From Anaerolineae bacterium (GTDB lineage Bacteria > Chloroflexota > Anaerolineae > JAFGEY01): a DNA stretch of 58,962 nt. Under the pieces are notes generated by a model. It saw nothing but the letters and a program-made list of their open reading frames with translations. It was not told the origin of the DNA and searched no databases. The stretch covers positions 1 through 58,962 of the forward strand of contig JAFGIE010000215.1 in the NCBI GenBank assembly GCA_016929775.1, given 5' to 3'. Numbering within the stretch: the first letter of the stretch is position 1; each line of letters opens with the position of its first letter. Shown piece after piece: positions 1 to 7,031 of the stretch. The position numbers and the translations under genes were made by a program.

Positions 1-21
1 CTGTCCACGCTGTCCACAGCC

Positions 22-206
22 TAGGGAGCCGTGATATGCTCCCTAATTGCCATCAGAGTTGTCTCACAATACTTGACACATTCCGCAGTCGCCGCGCATC
101 CCCTCCCATGGGATAGCGCAGCAATCGGGCGCTATCCGCGAGGGCGGGGAAAAGGGATTCTTTCGAGGGGGTGCCCCTCGAGCTCCCCGGGCAGTCGCCG
201 CGCATC
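22..206. other. Structured non-coding leader (three hairpins, one direct repeat)
   Basis: No convincing gene lies in 1-385. Three stem-loops are visible: an 8-bp stem at 22-29/38-45, a 9-bp stem at 111-119/129-137 and an 8-bp stem with a 3-nt loop at 163-170/174-181. A 16-bp exact direct repeat sits at 85-100 and 191-206. None of the hairpins has a T-tract, so they are not clear terminators. They may be the end of an upstream unit or a regulatory leader; the function is unknown. Confidence 0.5.
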
Positions 207-224
207 TCCTTCCTGGCTACACAC

Positions 225-253
225 TTGCCGATTCGGGCGAGCGGTGCTATCCT
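225..253 (+). promoter_or_regulatory. Sigma-70-like promoter upstream of the TrmH-family gene
   Basis: TTGCCG at 225-230 and TATCCT at 248-253 are separated by 17 bp. Transcription would start near 260, leaving about 125 nt before the chosen GTG at 386. The spacer carries a sequence (228-243) that recurs in the spacer of another promoter at 35742-35757. Confidence 0.4.
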
Positions 254-385
254 TAGCCAAGGGAGTGGGCCTTTGGCCCAGCCACGCCCGGCGACGGCTG
301 GATCGTGCTGGGGACGAGGTTGCAGGCGTGGTGGGGCGCGTGGGGCGCGGCGTGCGGTGCGTGCACGCCGCAGCGGAGCCGTAGG

Positions 386-1150
386 GTGCGCGAAACGATC
401 TATGGGCGGAATCCAGTGTACGAGTGCCTGCGCGCAGGACGGCGCGAGGTATTTGGCGTGCAGATCGCACAGGGGGCGCGCGAGCGGGGCACGTTGGGCG
501 AGATCGTGGCGCTGGCGGCGCGCGCGCGGGTTCCGCTGCGCCGCGTGAACCGGGGTCAACTGGATGGGACGAGCGGTCAGGCCAACCACCAGGGCGTGAT
601 CGCCGAGGTGGGCGGCTACCCCTACGCCGACGTAGACGGGATGCTGTCGCTGGCTGCCGCGCGCGGCGAACCGGCGTGGCTCCTGCTCCTCGATTGCCTG
701 CAGGACCCGCAGAACCTGGGCACGCTGCTGCGCACGGCGGAGGTGGTGGGCGTACACGGCGTGGTGATCCCAGACCGGCGCGCGGCGCAGATCACGCCCG
801 CTGTGGTCAATGCATCCTCTGGGGCGAGCGAGCACCTACTCGTTGCCCAGGTCACCAACCTGGTGCGCACGATGGGACTGCTCAAGGAGCGGGGCGTCTG
901 GATCGTCGGGCTAGAAGATGTGCCACAGGCGCAGGTTGCTTGGACGTCTGACCTGCGCGGCCCACTGGGCCTAGTGGCGGGCAGCGAGGGACAGGGCATG
1001 CGCCGCCTGGTGCGTGAGACGTGTGATTGGATGGTATCCCTGCCCATGCGCGGGCGGGTCAATTCGCTGAACGCAGCGGTTGCGGGTTCGGTCGCCCTGT
1101 ACGAGGCGGCGCGGCAGCGCGCGCGGCAGCCGGTAAGGAGTGACACGTGA
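386..1150 (+). CDS. rlmB: TrmH/SpoU-family 23S rRNA (guanosine-2'-O)-methyltransferase (RlmB type)
   Basis: Predicted SAM-dependent 2'-O-methyltransferase acting on a guanosine of 23S rRNA. The N-terminal 75 residues match the substrate-binding domain (start YGRNPVYECL). The SpoU methylase domain follows, with motif 1 in LDCLQDPQNLGTLLRTAE, the GLVAGSEGQGM loop, and the C-terminal knot motif SLPMRGRVNSLNAAVA. From GTG 386 the protein is 254 aa, the usual RlmB length; GGAG at 375-378 lies 7 nt upstream. The frame is open further upstream, but that extension is Arg/Ala-rich and unlike the family. Its stop overlaps the next start by 4 bp. The exact target nucleotide cannot be read from sequence. 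Confidence 0.88.
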   Translation: MRETIYGRNPVYECLRAGRREVFGVQIAQGARERGTLGEIVALAARARVPLRRVNRGQLDGTSGQANHQGVIAEVGGYPYADVDGMLSLAAARGEPAWLLLLDCLQDPQNLGTLLRTAEVVGVHGVVIPDRRAAQITPAVVNASSGASEHLLVAQVTNLVRTMGLLKERGVWIVGLEDVPQAQVAWTSDLRGPLGLVAGSEGQGMRRLVRETCDWMVSLPMRGRVNSLNAAVAGSVALYEAARQRARQPVRSDT

Positions 1151-1440
1151 GCCCGTTCGAGATCGGCATGCTCCTCTGCTTTGGGGCGGCGTGGCCCCTC
1201 TCGGTCTACAAGTCGTACACCTCCCGCCAGAACGCGGGAAAGAGCTTGTGGTTCCTGTGCGTGATCCTGATCGGGTACGTGTCGGGCACGCTGCACAAGC
1301 TGTTGTACAGCTTTGACAGGGTGATCTATTTGTATATACTGAACGGGCTCATAGTCCTGACAGACGTCGTGCTCTACCTGCGCAACCGGCGTCTGGCTGC
1401 GCGTGCTGTGAGCGCGGAGGGTAACAGGGATCCCGCCTGA
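1147..1440 (+). CDS. Small PQ-loop membrane protein
   Basis: 97-aa integral membrane protein with three hydrophobic segments, starting at GTG 1147 and overlapping the methyltransferase stop (GTGA). The pattern near the N-terminus (AAWPLSVYKSYTSRQNAGKS) followed by a helix and YILNGLIVLTDVVLYLRNRR resembles single PQ-loop/SWEET-like bacterial proteins. These often dimerise to form a small transporter or serve as an accessory membrane subunit; the substrate is unknown. Its position ahead of another membrane protein and UbiA hints at a membrane-lipid or cell-wall role, which is inference from context only. Confidence 0.75.
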   Translation: MSPFEIGMLLCFGAAWPLSVYKSYTSRQNAGKSLWFLCVILIGYVSGTLHKLLYSFDRVIYLYILNGLIVLTDVVLYLRNRRLAARAVSAEGNRDPA

Positions 1441-1472
1441 GCAGCGGGGCGGCGGCACGACCAATAGATGGG

Positions 1473-2219
1473 GTGGTCATGGCGAATTGGGCGCGATACC
1501 TGGTGGATCGGCTCCTAAGCATCGATCAAGACATTACCCGGCGCTTCCAGTTCGATTACCTCGTCTTTGATGCCGTGTTTCTGGCGCTGTACATCGTGCT
1601 GTTGGTGCGCCGAAAGCGGTTCGCCGCGCTCCGGGCGGGGTTGATCTCGGCGGCGCTGATGTACGTGATCGACGGCGTGATCTGGACGGCGACTGGGGTG
1701 CGAGAGTACGGCATCTCGGCGCGCTGGATCAAGCATCCGACTGATTTCATGATGTCGATCAGCTATGGCATCGTCGCCTTTAGCTGGGTGTGGATCGCCT
1801 TTGAGCGGGAGAGCTGGCGCGACGTCGCCCTGTGGACGGCTGTCCTGTTCCTGGGTTGGCTCCTGGTGCCCGTCGCCTCGTGGCTTGTCGGGCTGTGCGA
1901 TGAGCCGATCATGACCGTGCGGCACATGCAGAGCCAGGTCTGGGCGCAGATCGCCGCCGTCGTTGCCGGCTATGTCCTGCTGCTCGTCCTGGGCTATGAC
2001 CTGCGGACGATCCTGTACGTGTTCGCGATCGGTTGTGGACTAACGTTCATGATGGAGTTCTCGCTGCTGGTGACCGGGATCAGGCCCTACAAGATCGACG
2101 TTTTCGTGTACGAGACGCTGATCCTGACCAACCAGGGCATCCCATACCTGTATGTGATCCGAGACAAGATCCTGCCCCGGCTCGTGCCGCTCCTGGCGCG
2201 TGAGCGCCAGGTAGCCTAG
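1473..2219 (+). CDS. Multi-pass membrane protein of unknown function
   Basis: 248 aa (GTG 1473; an ATG at 1479 gives 246 aa). About seven hydrophobic segments are visible, for example residues 32-46, 53-75, 90-110, 120-140, 160-180 and 183-205. Polar residues within the membrane region include the WIKHPTDFMMS stretch and, near the C-terminus, ETLILTNQGIPYLYVIRDK. I do not recognise the family. It sits between the PQ-loop protein and a UbiA prenyltransferase, in the same orientation with short gaps, so it is probably co-transcribed with them. Confidence 0.75.
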   Translation: MVMANWARYLVDRLLSIDQDITRRFQFDYLVFDAVFLALYIVLLVRRKRFAALRAGLISAALMYVIDGVIWTATGVREYGISARWIKHPTDFMMSISYGIVAFSWVWIAFERESWRDVALWTAVLFLGWLLVPVASWLVGLCDEPIMTVRHMQSQVWAQIAAVVAGYVLLLVLGYDLRTILYVFAIGCGLTFMMEFSLLVTGIRPYKIDVFVYETLILTNQGIPYLYVIRDKILPRLVPLLARERQVA

Positions 2220-2309
2220 CGCGACGCGCTCTGCAGGTCCCACGCTCTCCACCTCGTGCGCTGCGGCGCCGCGTGGGATGTGCCGGTGTAGATGCAAGTG
2301 GAGGCTTGT

Positions 2310-3188
2310 GTGCTCAAGGCGTTGCTGAAAACCATGCGACCCAAGCAGTGGGTCAAGAACGTGTTCATTTTCGCCGCCGTCGTCTTTGACAAGCAGCTGA
2401 CCGATCCGGTCGCGGTGGCGAACACGGTGTTGGCTGTGATCGCATTCTGCCTGGTCTCGAGCGCCGTCTACCTGGTCAACGACCTAGTCGACATCGAGAA
2501 GGACCGGCAGCACCCAACCAAGCGCAAGCGACCGCTGCCCTCGGGGCAGCTTGACCGCAGGGTCGCGCTGGCGGCGGCGATCGCGATCCCGGCAGTCTGC
2601 ATCCCCACTGCCTTTGTGCTGAACCTGGCGTTGGGCGCGATCCTGCTTGCCTACTATGCGATGATGCTGCTCTACTCTTTCTACCTGAAGCACATCGTGA
2701 TCGTGGACGTGATGACGATCGCCGCCGGGTTTGTCCTGCGCGTTGCCGCCGGCGTGGTCGTGATCGACGTGGCGCGCTTTTCGCCGTGGCTGTACGTGTG
2801 TATGACCCTGCTTGCCTTGTTCCTGGCGGTGGGCAGGCGTCGCCACGAGCTGTTCACGCTGGGCGAGAACGCAAACTCGCATCGCAGCAGCCTGGAGCAC
2901 TATAGCCTGGAACTGATCGACCAGATGAGCCTGGTCGTCACCTCGGCGGCGATCATGGCGTACTCGCTCTATACCTTTTCTGCGCCCAACCTGCCGCGGC
3001 TCGATGGGCAGCCGTTGATGATGCTGACCATCCCATTCGTGCTGTACGCCATCTTTCGTTACCAGTACCTGATCCACGTCAGGAAAGCGGGAGGCACGCC
3101 GGAGGACATCGTCCTCGGGGATCTGCCCTTTATCGTCGACCTGGGGTTGTACGGCGTCTCGGTCTTGGTCCTGATGTACCTGTTCTAG
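2310..3188 (+). CDS. UbiA-family prenyltransferase (decaprenyl-phosphate phosphoribosyltransferase-like)
   Basis: Membrane prenyltransferase with about eight helices. The first Asp-rich motif is NDLVDIEKDRQHPTKRKRP and a second conserved segment is GRRRHELFTLGE. The N-terminal MRPKQWVKN is typical of the branch of UbiA that transfers 5-phosphoribose from PRPP to polyprenyl phosphate (mycobacterial Rv3806c type), rather than quinone-ring prenylation. GTG 2310 is preferred because GGAGG sits at 2300-2304 (292 aa); ATG 2292 in the same frame is an alternative. It is the last gene before a strong terminator. Substrate assignment is by family resemblance. Confidence 0.82.
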   Translation: MLKALLKTMRPKQWVKNVFIFAAVVFDKQLTDPVAVANTVLAVIAFCLVSSAVYLVNDLVDIEKDRQHPTKRKRPLPSGQLDRRVALAAAIAIPAVCIPTAFVLNLALGAILLAYYAMMLLYSFYLKHIVIVDVMTIAAGFVLRVAAGVVVIDVARFSPWLYVCMTLLALFLAVGRRRHELFTLGENANSHRSSLEHYSLELIDQMSLVVTSAAIMAYSLYTFSAPNLPRLDGQPLMMLTIPFVLYAIFRYQYLIHVRKAGGTPEDIVLGDLPFIVDLGLYGVSVLVLMYLF

Positions 3189-3235
3189 GAGCGAGATCGG
3201 AGCGCGATCCGGCACCGCCCGCAACCTGCAGAAGG

Positions 3236-3268
3236 AAGAGAGGCAACCCACCAGTTGCCTCTCTTTTT
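3236..3268 (+). terminator. Rho-independent terminator
   Basis: A 10-bp perfect stem (3238-3247 with 3254-3263), extendable by two A-T pairs, closes a 6-nt CCACCA loop and is followed by TTTTT. It ends the methyltransferase-UbiA unit and insulates the sigma factor gene. Confidence 0.92.
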
Positions 3269-3270
3269 CG

Positions 3271-3298
3271 AACAAAGGGGCGCCGAATCTCGTATCAT
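3271..3298 (+). promoter_or_regulatory. Candidate autoregulatory ECF promoter
   Basis: AAC at 3271-3273 (context CGAAC) and CGTA at 3291-3294 are separated by 17 bp, the layout of many ECF sigma promoters (GAAC and CGT-type elements). TATCAT at 3293-3298 could also act as a sigma-70 -10 element. The placement just before an ECF sigma gene supports autoregulation, but the motif is short. Confidence 0.35.
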
Positions 3299-3331
3299 GG
3301 GTAGGAGCGCGAGAACGAAAGGTGCGGGGGC

Positions 3332-3874
3332 TTGAGCCTACAGCCGGACGGCGAACTGATCGCACTGAGCCTATCTGGAGACCGGAACGCATTCGGCGAG
3401 TTGGTAGTCCGGTATCGCGCGATGGTGTTGGGCGTGGCGTATCGTGTGTGCGGCGACGCGGCGCTGGCAGATGACGTCGCCCAGGAGACGTTTGTCCGCG
3501 TGTGGGATAGGCTGCACACCTACCGCCCAGGGGGCAGTTTCCGGGCTTGGATCTGCCGGATCGCGAGCAACCTGACGATCGACGCGCTGCGTCGGGTCAA
3601 GCCGGCGGCGGACATCGAGCAGGTCGAGCTCCCGGCTCCGGGCAGCCAACCCGAGGCGCTGGCGTTGGAACAGGAACGGGCGCGCGCTGTACGGACGGCG
3701 ATCGGCGCGCTGCCAGAGCAGGTGCGCGTCACGCTAGTGCTTCGCGAGTACGAGGGGCTGTCGTACGACGACATCGCCCGGGCGCTCGACGTACCGATGG
3801 GCACGGTGCGATCGCGTCTCAGCGACGCACGCCGGCGACTGCGGGAGGCCCTGGCGCCTTACCTGGAGGGATGA
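3332..3874 (+). CDS. ECF RNA polymerase sigma factor (RpoE/SigW type)
   Basis: 180-aa extracytoplasmic-function sigma factor. Region 2 runs from about residue 15 to 85: AFGELVVRYRAMVLGVAYRV, then ADDVAQETFVRVW and FRAWICRIASNLTIDALRR. Region 4 covers about 120-175, with the helix-turn-helix LSYDDIARALDVPMGTVRSRLSDARRRLR. The start is TTG 3332, with a purine-rich stretch (GCGGGGG) upstream. A cognate zinc-finger anti-sigma gene follows after 3 bp, the usual partner-switch arrangement, so activity is probably controlled by membrane sequestration. Confidence 0.93.
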   Translation: MSLQPDGELIALSLSGDRNAFGELVVRYRAMVLGVAYRVCGDAALADDVAQETFVRVWDRLHTYRPGGSFRAWICRIASNLTIDALRRVKPAADIEQVELPAPGSQPEALALEQERARAVRTAIGALPEQVRVTLVLREYEGLSYDDIARALDVPMGTVRSRLSDARRRLREALAPYLEG

Positions 3875-3877
3875 GCT

Positions 3878-4438
3878 GTGGAGCACATCGAGCACTTGAT
3901 AGAGGCATATCGCGACGGCGAGCTGTCGCCCAAGCGGCGCCGCCAAGTACAAGAGCACCTGGCGGTCTGTGCGGGCTGCCGAGCGGAACTCGAGCAGCTC
4001 GAACGCCTGTCCAGCACGCTGCGCGCATACGCGCTGCCAGACACGGTCCCCAGCGCAGAGGCGTTCCGTGCCCAGGTTGCGCTGCGCGTAGCGCGCCAGC
4101 CCGCACGCGCGCCGCGCGTCGACTGGTGGTGGTACGTCGTGCCCCTCTCGCTGGTTACTGTGGTCATCGTGCTGTTGGGACTGCTGGCGTTGAGCGGCTG
4201 GGTGCGTGCGCTGCAGCCGCTGCTGGCGTCGGCGGGCGTGGACCTGGGGTCGCTGCTTCCGGCGCCGTCAGTCGCGCAGCTGCCCGCCGAGGTCGTGTCG
4301 TGGCTGGATGCCGTGAGCGGTCCGCTCTGGTCGGTGGCGCTCTATGTCGCGTTGTTGTTGGTTTATGGTTCGTACATGGGCTGGGTGAGCGTGTTGTGGC
4401 GCGTCGAGTCCCAGCCCTTCTCCCGGAAGGAGGGATAA
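3878..4438 (+). CDS. Zinc-finger anti-sigma factor, single-pass membrane protein
   Basis: 186 aa. The N-terminal anti-sigma domain has the conserved H-x3-C-x2-C zinc motif in EHLAVCAGC (about residues 27-35), which binds the ECF sigma factor. A hydrophobic helix at about 89-110 (VVPLSLVTVVIVLLGLLAL) anchors it in the membrane. An extracytoplasmic segment and a second hydrophobic helix near the C-terminus (VALYVALLLVYGSYMGWV) follow. GTG start with GGAGGG upstream. It would hold the preceding sigma factor inactive until a signal is sensed. The second C-terminal helix is somewhat unusual and could interact with the next membrane protein. Confidence 0.88.
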   Translation: MEHIEHLIEAYRDGELSPKRRRQVQEHLAVCAGCRAELEQLERLSSTLRAYALPDTVPSAEAFRAQVALRVARQPARAPRVDWWWYVVPLSLVTVVIVLLGLLALSGWVRALQPLLASAGVDLGSLLPAPSVAQLPAEVVSWLDAVSGPLWSVALYVALLLVYGSYMGWVSVLWRVESQPFSRKEG

Positions 4439-4440
4439 CG

Positions 4441-5523
4441 GTGGATCACATCCAGATCCTCAAACGTGCAGCACAGGTGGTGTGGAAGTACAGGGCGCTG
4501 TGGGTGATCGGGCTCCTGCTGGTGCTTGCCGGCGGCGGGGTCGGCGGCGCTATTAGCGGTGCCCCCGGCAGTCCGGGCGGCGGCGGCGATGGCGAAGGCA
4601 CGCGCTGGGAACGGACCTATGAGGGGTGGCATGACCTGGACCAGTTTTGGGCAGACGTTGGCCCGCTGGTCATCGCGATCGGCGTGGTGTTGCTGGTCGT
4701 CATGGGGGCCATGCTCCTGCTCGGCGTCGTGCGCGTGGTGCTGCGCTATGTCACGCGGACCTCGCTAATCCGGATGGTCGACCAGTATGAGGTCACGGGA
4801 GAAGAGGTAGGGGGGGGCAGCGGGCTGCGGATGGGCTGGTCGCGCGCTTCGTTCCGGCTCTTCCTGCTCAACCTCTTGATCAAGCTCCCGATCGCGCTGG
4901 TGGCCTTGGTGCTGGTCATCCCGCTGATCGCGCTGGCGTTGGCGAGCTTTGCCAACGCGTCGGGTACGCGGATCGCGCTGGGCGTCGCCGAGCTGCTGCT
5001 GCTGATCCCGATCGTGCTCCTTGCCGCGCTGCTGGGCATCGCCGTCCAGCCGCTCCTAGAGATCGCCTACCGCGCAACGGTGCTCGAAGATATCGGCGCG
5101 TGGCCTGCGGTCAAGTCGGCCTTTGGGCTGATCCGCCGTAACTTTGGGGCGGTCGCCCTGCAGTGGCTGCTGTTGGTCGGGCTGGGCATCGCGTGGGGGA
5201 TCGCGCTTGTGCCGATCAACTTACTGCTGGTGCTGCTCGGGCTCATGGTCGGCGGGGTGCCGGGCACGTTGGTCGGCGGGTTGGCAGGCCTGATCGGTGG
5301 GTGGCCTTGGGGTGTGGGCGCCGGGTCGCTGGTCTTTCTCCCGCTCTTCCTCGCCCTGGTGGTGCTGCCAAACATTGCCATGAGCACGGCGGCGACGGTG
5401 TACCACTCGACGGTGTGGACGCTCGCCTACCGCGAGATACGGGCGCTCGACGAGGCAAAGGCCGAGGGCAACGGCGATGAGCTCGAGGTCGCACCTGCCG
5501 GGGGCGAGGACGAGTCAGCATAG
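4441..5523 (+). CDS. Multi-pass membrane protein in the sigma/anti-sigma operon
   Basis: 360 aa from GTG 4441, with an excellent ribosome site (GGAAGGAGGG) just upstream, so the much longer open frame extending back to 3547 is not the gene. About seven or eight transmembrane segments are visible, separated by a short Gly-rich stretch near residue 40 and amphipathic segments such as AVKSAFGLIRRNFGAVALQW. This last pattern resembles glycerophosphodiester-phosphodiesterase-type membrane domains and other poorly characterised bacterial membrane families. The C-terminus is acidic and soluble. It is probably the output or sensing partner of the ECF system; function unknown. Confidence 0.8.
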   Translation: MDHIQILKRAAQVVWKYRALWVIGLLLVLAGGGVGGAISGAPGSPGGGGDGEGTRWERTYEGWHDLDQFWADVGPLVIAIGVVLLVVMGAMLLLGVVRVVLRYVTRTSLIRMVDQYEVTGEEVGGGSGLRMGWSRASFRLFLLNLLIKLPIALVALVLVIPLIALALASFANASGTRIALGVAELLLLIPIVLLAALLGIAVQPLLEIAYRATVLEDIGAWPAVKSAFGLIRRNFGAVALQWLLLVGLGIAWGIALVPINLLLVLLGLMVGGVPGTLVGGLAGLIGGWPWGVGAGSLVFLPLFLALVVLPNIAMSTAATVYHSTVWTLAYREIRALDEAKAEGNGDELEVAPAGGEDESA

Positions 5524-5538
5524 CCCTCGCCCCGATCG

Positions 5539-5570
5539 AACCGCCGGGCTGTACCACGCCCGGCGGTTTT
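5539..5570 (+). terminator. Terminator after the sigma operon, between convergent genes
   Basis: A 9-bp GC stem (5541-5549 with 5558-5566) with an 8-nt loop is followed by TTTT. It lies between the end of the membrane gene (+) and the end of the MFS gene (-), so it may also slow transcription from the other side. Confidence 0.85.
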
Positions 5571-5595
5571 GCTCTCGCCGCTCCTAGGGAACGCC

Positions 5596-6843
5596 TCAGG
5601 GCGTAGCGAGCGAGGCCCGCTGGCGACCTGGTCCCCAGACGATCATCGCCAGTGCGGCGATCAGAGCCAGCGCCGCGCCAAAGTAAAAGGGCGCGGCTGC
5701 CCCAAGGCCTGCCCACGGACCGACCCCCTCCCACAAGATGCCGGCGATCAGCGAGGCTGGAAAGTCGAGGATGCCCAGCACGGCATTGTACGTGCCGTAG
5801 GCTGTGCCGCGCACCTCTGGCGAGACAATGTCGGCGACCATCGCCTTGGTGGTGCCATATGCCAGCCCGTAGTACAGGCCATAGATGGCATACAGGACCC
5901 AGATGTGCCATCCCTTGCCCGCCAGGGCGAACCCCAAATAGATCGCCGCGTAGACGAGCCAGCCGCCGACGATCACCTTGCGCCGCCCAATCCGGTCGGA
6001 CCACGCCCCTGCCGGCGCGGAGCTGAGAGTGTAGACCAGGTTGAACGTGATCAGCATGGCGAGCACGCCCACGATGTTCAGCCCGCGCTCCCGCGCGCGC
6101 AAGACCAGGAACGCGTCGGAGGAATTGCCTAGGTCAAAGAGGCCGACGATGATCATAAAGACCACGAACGGCTTGCCCAGCGATCGGAAGGCAAAGCGCG
6201 GCGCCTCGCGCTGCTTGGTCACGGCGACTTCCTGCGCGCCGAGAGCCAGGGAGAGCACAGCCAACGCCGCCGGGACCAGGCTGATCAGCACCAGGATGCG
6301 AAACGTCTGTGCGCGGAGTACCTCGCCGCCCGCCTGCATGAGCCAGACGACCAGCAGCGAGATGACCAGCCCCAGCACGGCGCCGCCCGTGTCGGCAGCG
6401 CGATGCATGCCAAAGGCCAGTCCTCGCTGCCTCTCCTCGATCGAGTCGGCGACCAGCGCATCGCGCGGCGCGGTGCGCACGCCCTTGCCGACCCGGTCCG
6501 CCCAGCGCACGCCGGCGACGGCTCCCCACGAGTTGGCCCAGTAGAAGAAGGGCTTGGAGAGCGCCGAGATCGCATATCCGAGCACGGCAAGCCACTTGCG
6601 CGAGCGCAGCCTGTCGGAAAGCCAACCCGAGAAGACCTTGAGCAGGCTGGCTGTAGCTTCGGCGATCCCTTCGATCAGGCCGATGACGTTGGTCTTGACC
6701 CCCAGGACCCCAGAAAGAAAGAGCGGGAGGACATTGATCACCATCTCGCTCGATATGTCCATAAAAAAGCTCGTCAGGCTGACTGCCCACACGTTGCGCG
6801 GCAGCGAACGGATGGTCGTGCGACCGGTTCTCTCCTCGGGCAT
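5596..6843 (-). CDS. MFS transporter
   Basis: 415-aa major facilitator with 12 predicted helices. Loop 2-3 carries the family motif GWLSDRLRSRKW, and the matching loop in the second half reads GAWSDRIGRRKVIVGG. An acidic/basic cluster in helix 4-5 (RWADRVGKGVRTAPRDALVADS) resembles a clade of poorly characterised transporters that conserve this RVGKGxRxxPRDALIADS pattern. Substrate unknown. ATG 6843 has GGAGGAAG upstream. The gene is monocistronic: it converges on the sigma operon and diverges from mevalonate kinase. Confidence 0.88.
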   Translation of the reverse strand: MPEERTGRTTIRSLPRNVWAVSLTSFFMDISSEMVINVLPLFLSGVLGVKTNVIGLIEGIAEATASLLKVFSGWLSDRLRSRKWLAVLGYAISALSKPFFYWANSWGAVAGVRWADRVGKGVRTAPRDALVADSIEERQRGLAFGMHRAADTGGAVLGLVISLLVVWLMQAGGEVLRAQTFRILVLISLVPAALAVLSLALGAQEVAVTKQREAPRFAFRSLGKPFVVFMIIVGLFDLGNSSDAFLVLRARERGLNIVGVLAMLITFNLVYTLSSAPAGAWSDRIGRRKVIVGGWLVYAAIYLGFALAGKGWHIWVLYAIYGLYYGLAYGTTKAMVADIVSPEVRGTAYGTYNAVLGILDFPASLIAGILWEGVGPWAGLGAAAPFYFGAALALIAALAMIVWGPGRQRASLATP

Positions 6844-6894
6844 CGCTTCCTCCTATGGCAGTTGCGGTGTGGCGGACAAGAGGTGCAGGCACCG

Positions 6895-6924
6895 ATTATA
6901 CACGTTTCTGGTGGGCCCGCCACC
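6895..6924 (-). promoter_or_regulatory. Probable promoter of the MFS gene
   Basis: Reading the minus strand, a perfect TATAAT occupies 6900-6895, about 50 nt upstream of the MFS start. No good -35 hexamer is present at 17 bp (GTGGCG or GGTGGC), so this may depend on an activator or be weak. Confidence 0.4.
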
Positions 6925-6941
6925 TGGCGCGCTGGGCCACC

Positions 6942-6970
6942 TTGCTTTACCCGATCGTCCATAGTACAAT
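6942..6970 (+). promoter_or_regulatory. Sigma-70 promoter of the mevalonate kinase gene
   Basis: TTGCTT at 6942-6947 and TACAAT at 6965-6970 with a 17-bp spacer. The expected transcript start near 6977 excludes translation starts upstream of it and supports TTG 7032. Confidence 0.7.
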
Positions 6971-7031
6971 CAGACACGTGTTGGCTGATCCGCGTGCGCT
7001 GGTCTCGCGCAAGCTGTGTGGGGAGGTGACC

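Noticed and set aside
1..20. Two CTGTCCAC copies like DnaA boxes
   Set aside because: Only two imperfect copies, no AT-rich unwinding region and no dnaA or dnaN nearby, so no origin is supported.
73..101. TTGACA at 73-78 as a promoter
   Set aside because: No acceptable -10 element at 16-18 bp downstream; the better promoter is at 225-253.
3547..4440. Long upstream extension of the membrane gene frame to 3547
   Set aside because: It overlaps the sigma and anti-sigma genes and is Arg/Gly-rich. A strong ribosome site places the start at GTG 4441.
6855..7031. N-terminal extension of mevalonate kinase to 6855
   Set aside because: It begins upstream of a good promoter (6942-6970) and of the GGGAGGTGA site, and has no family residues.
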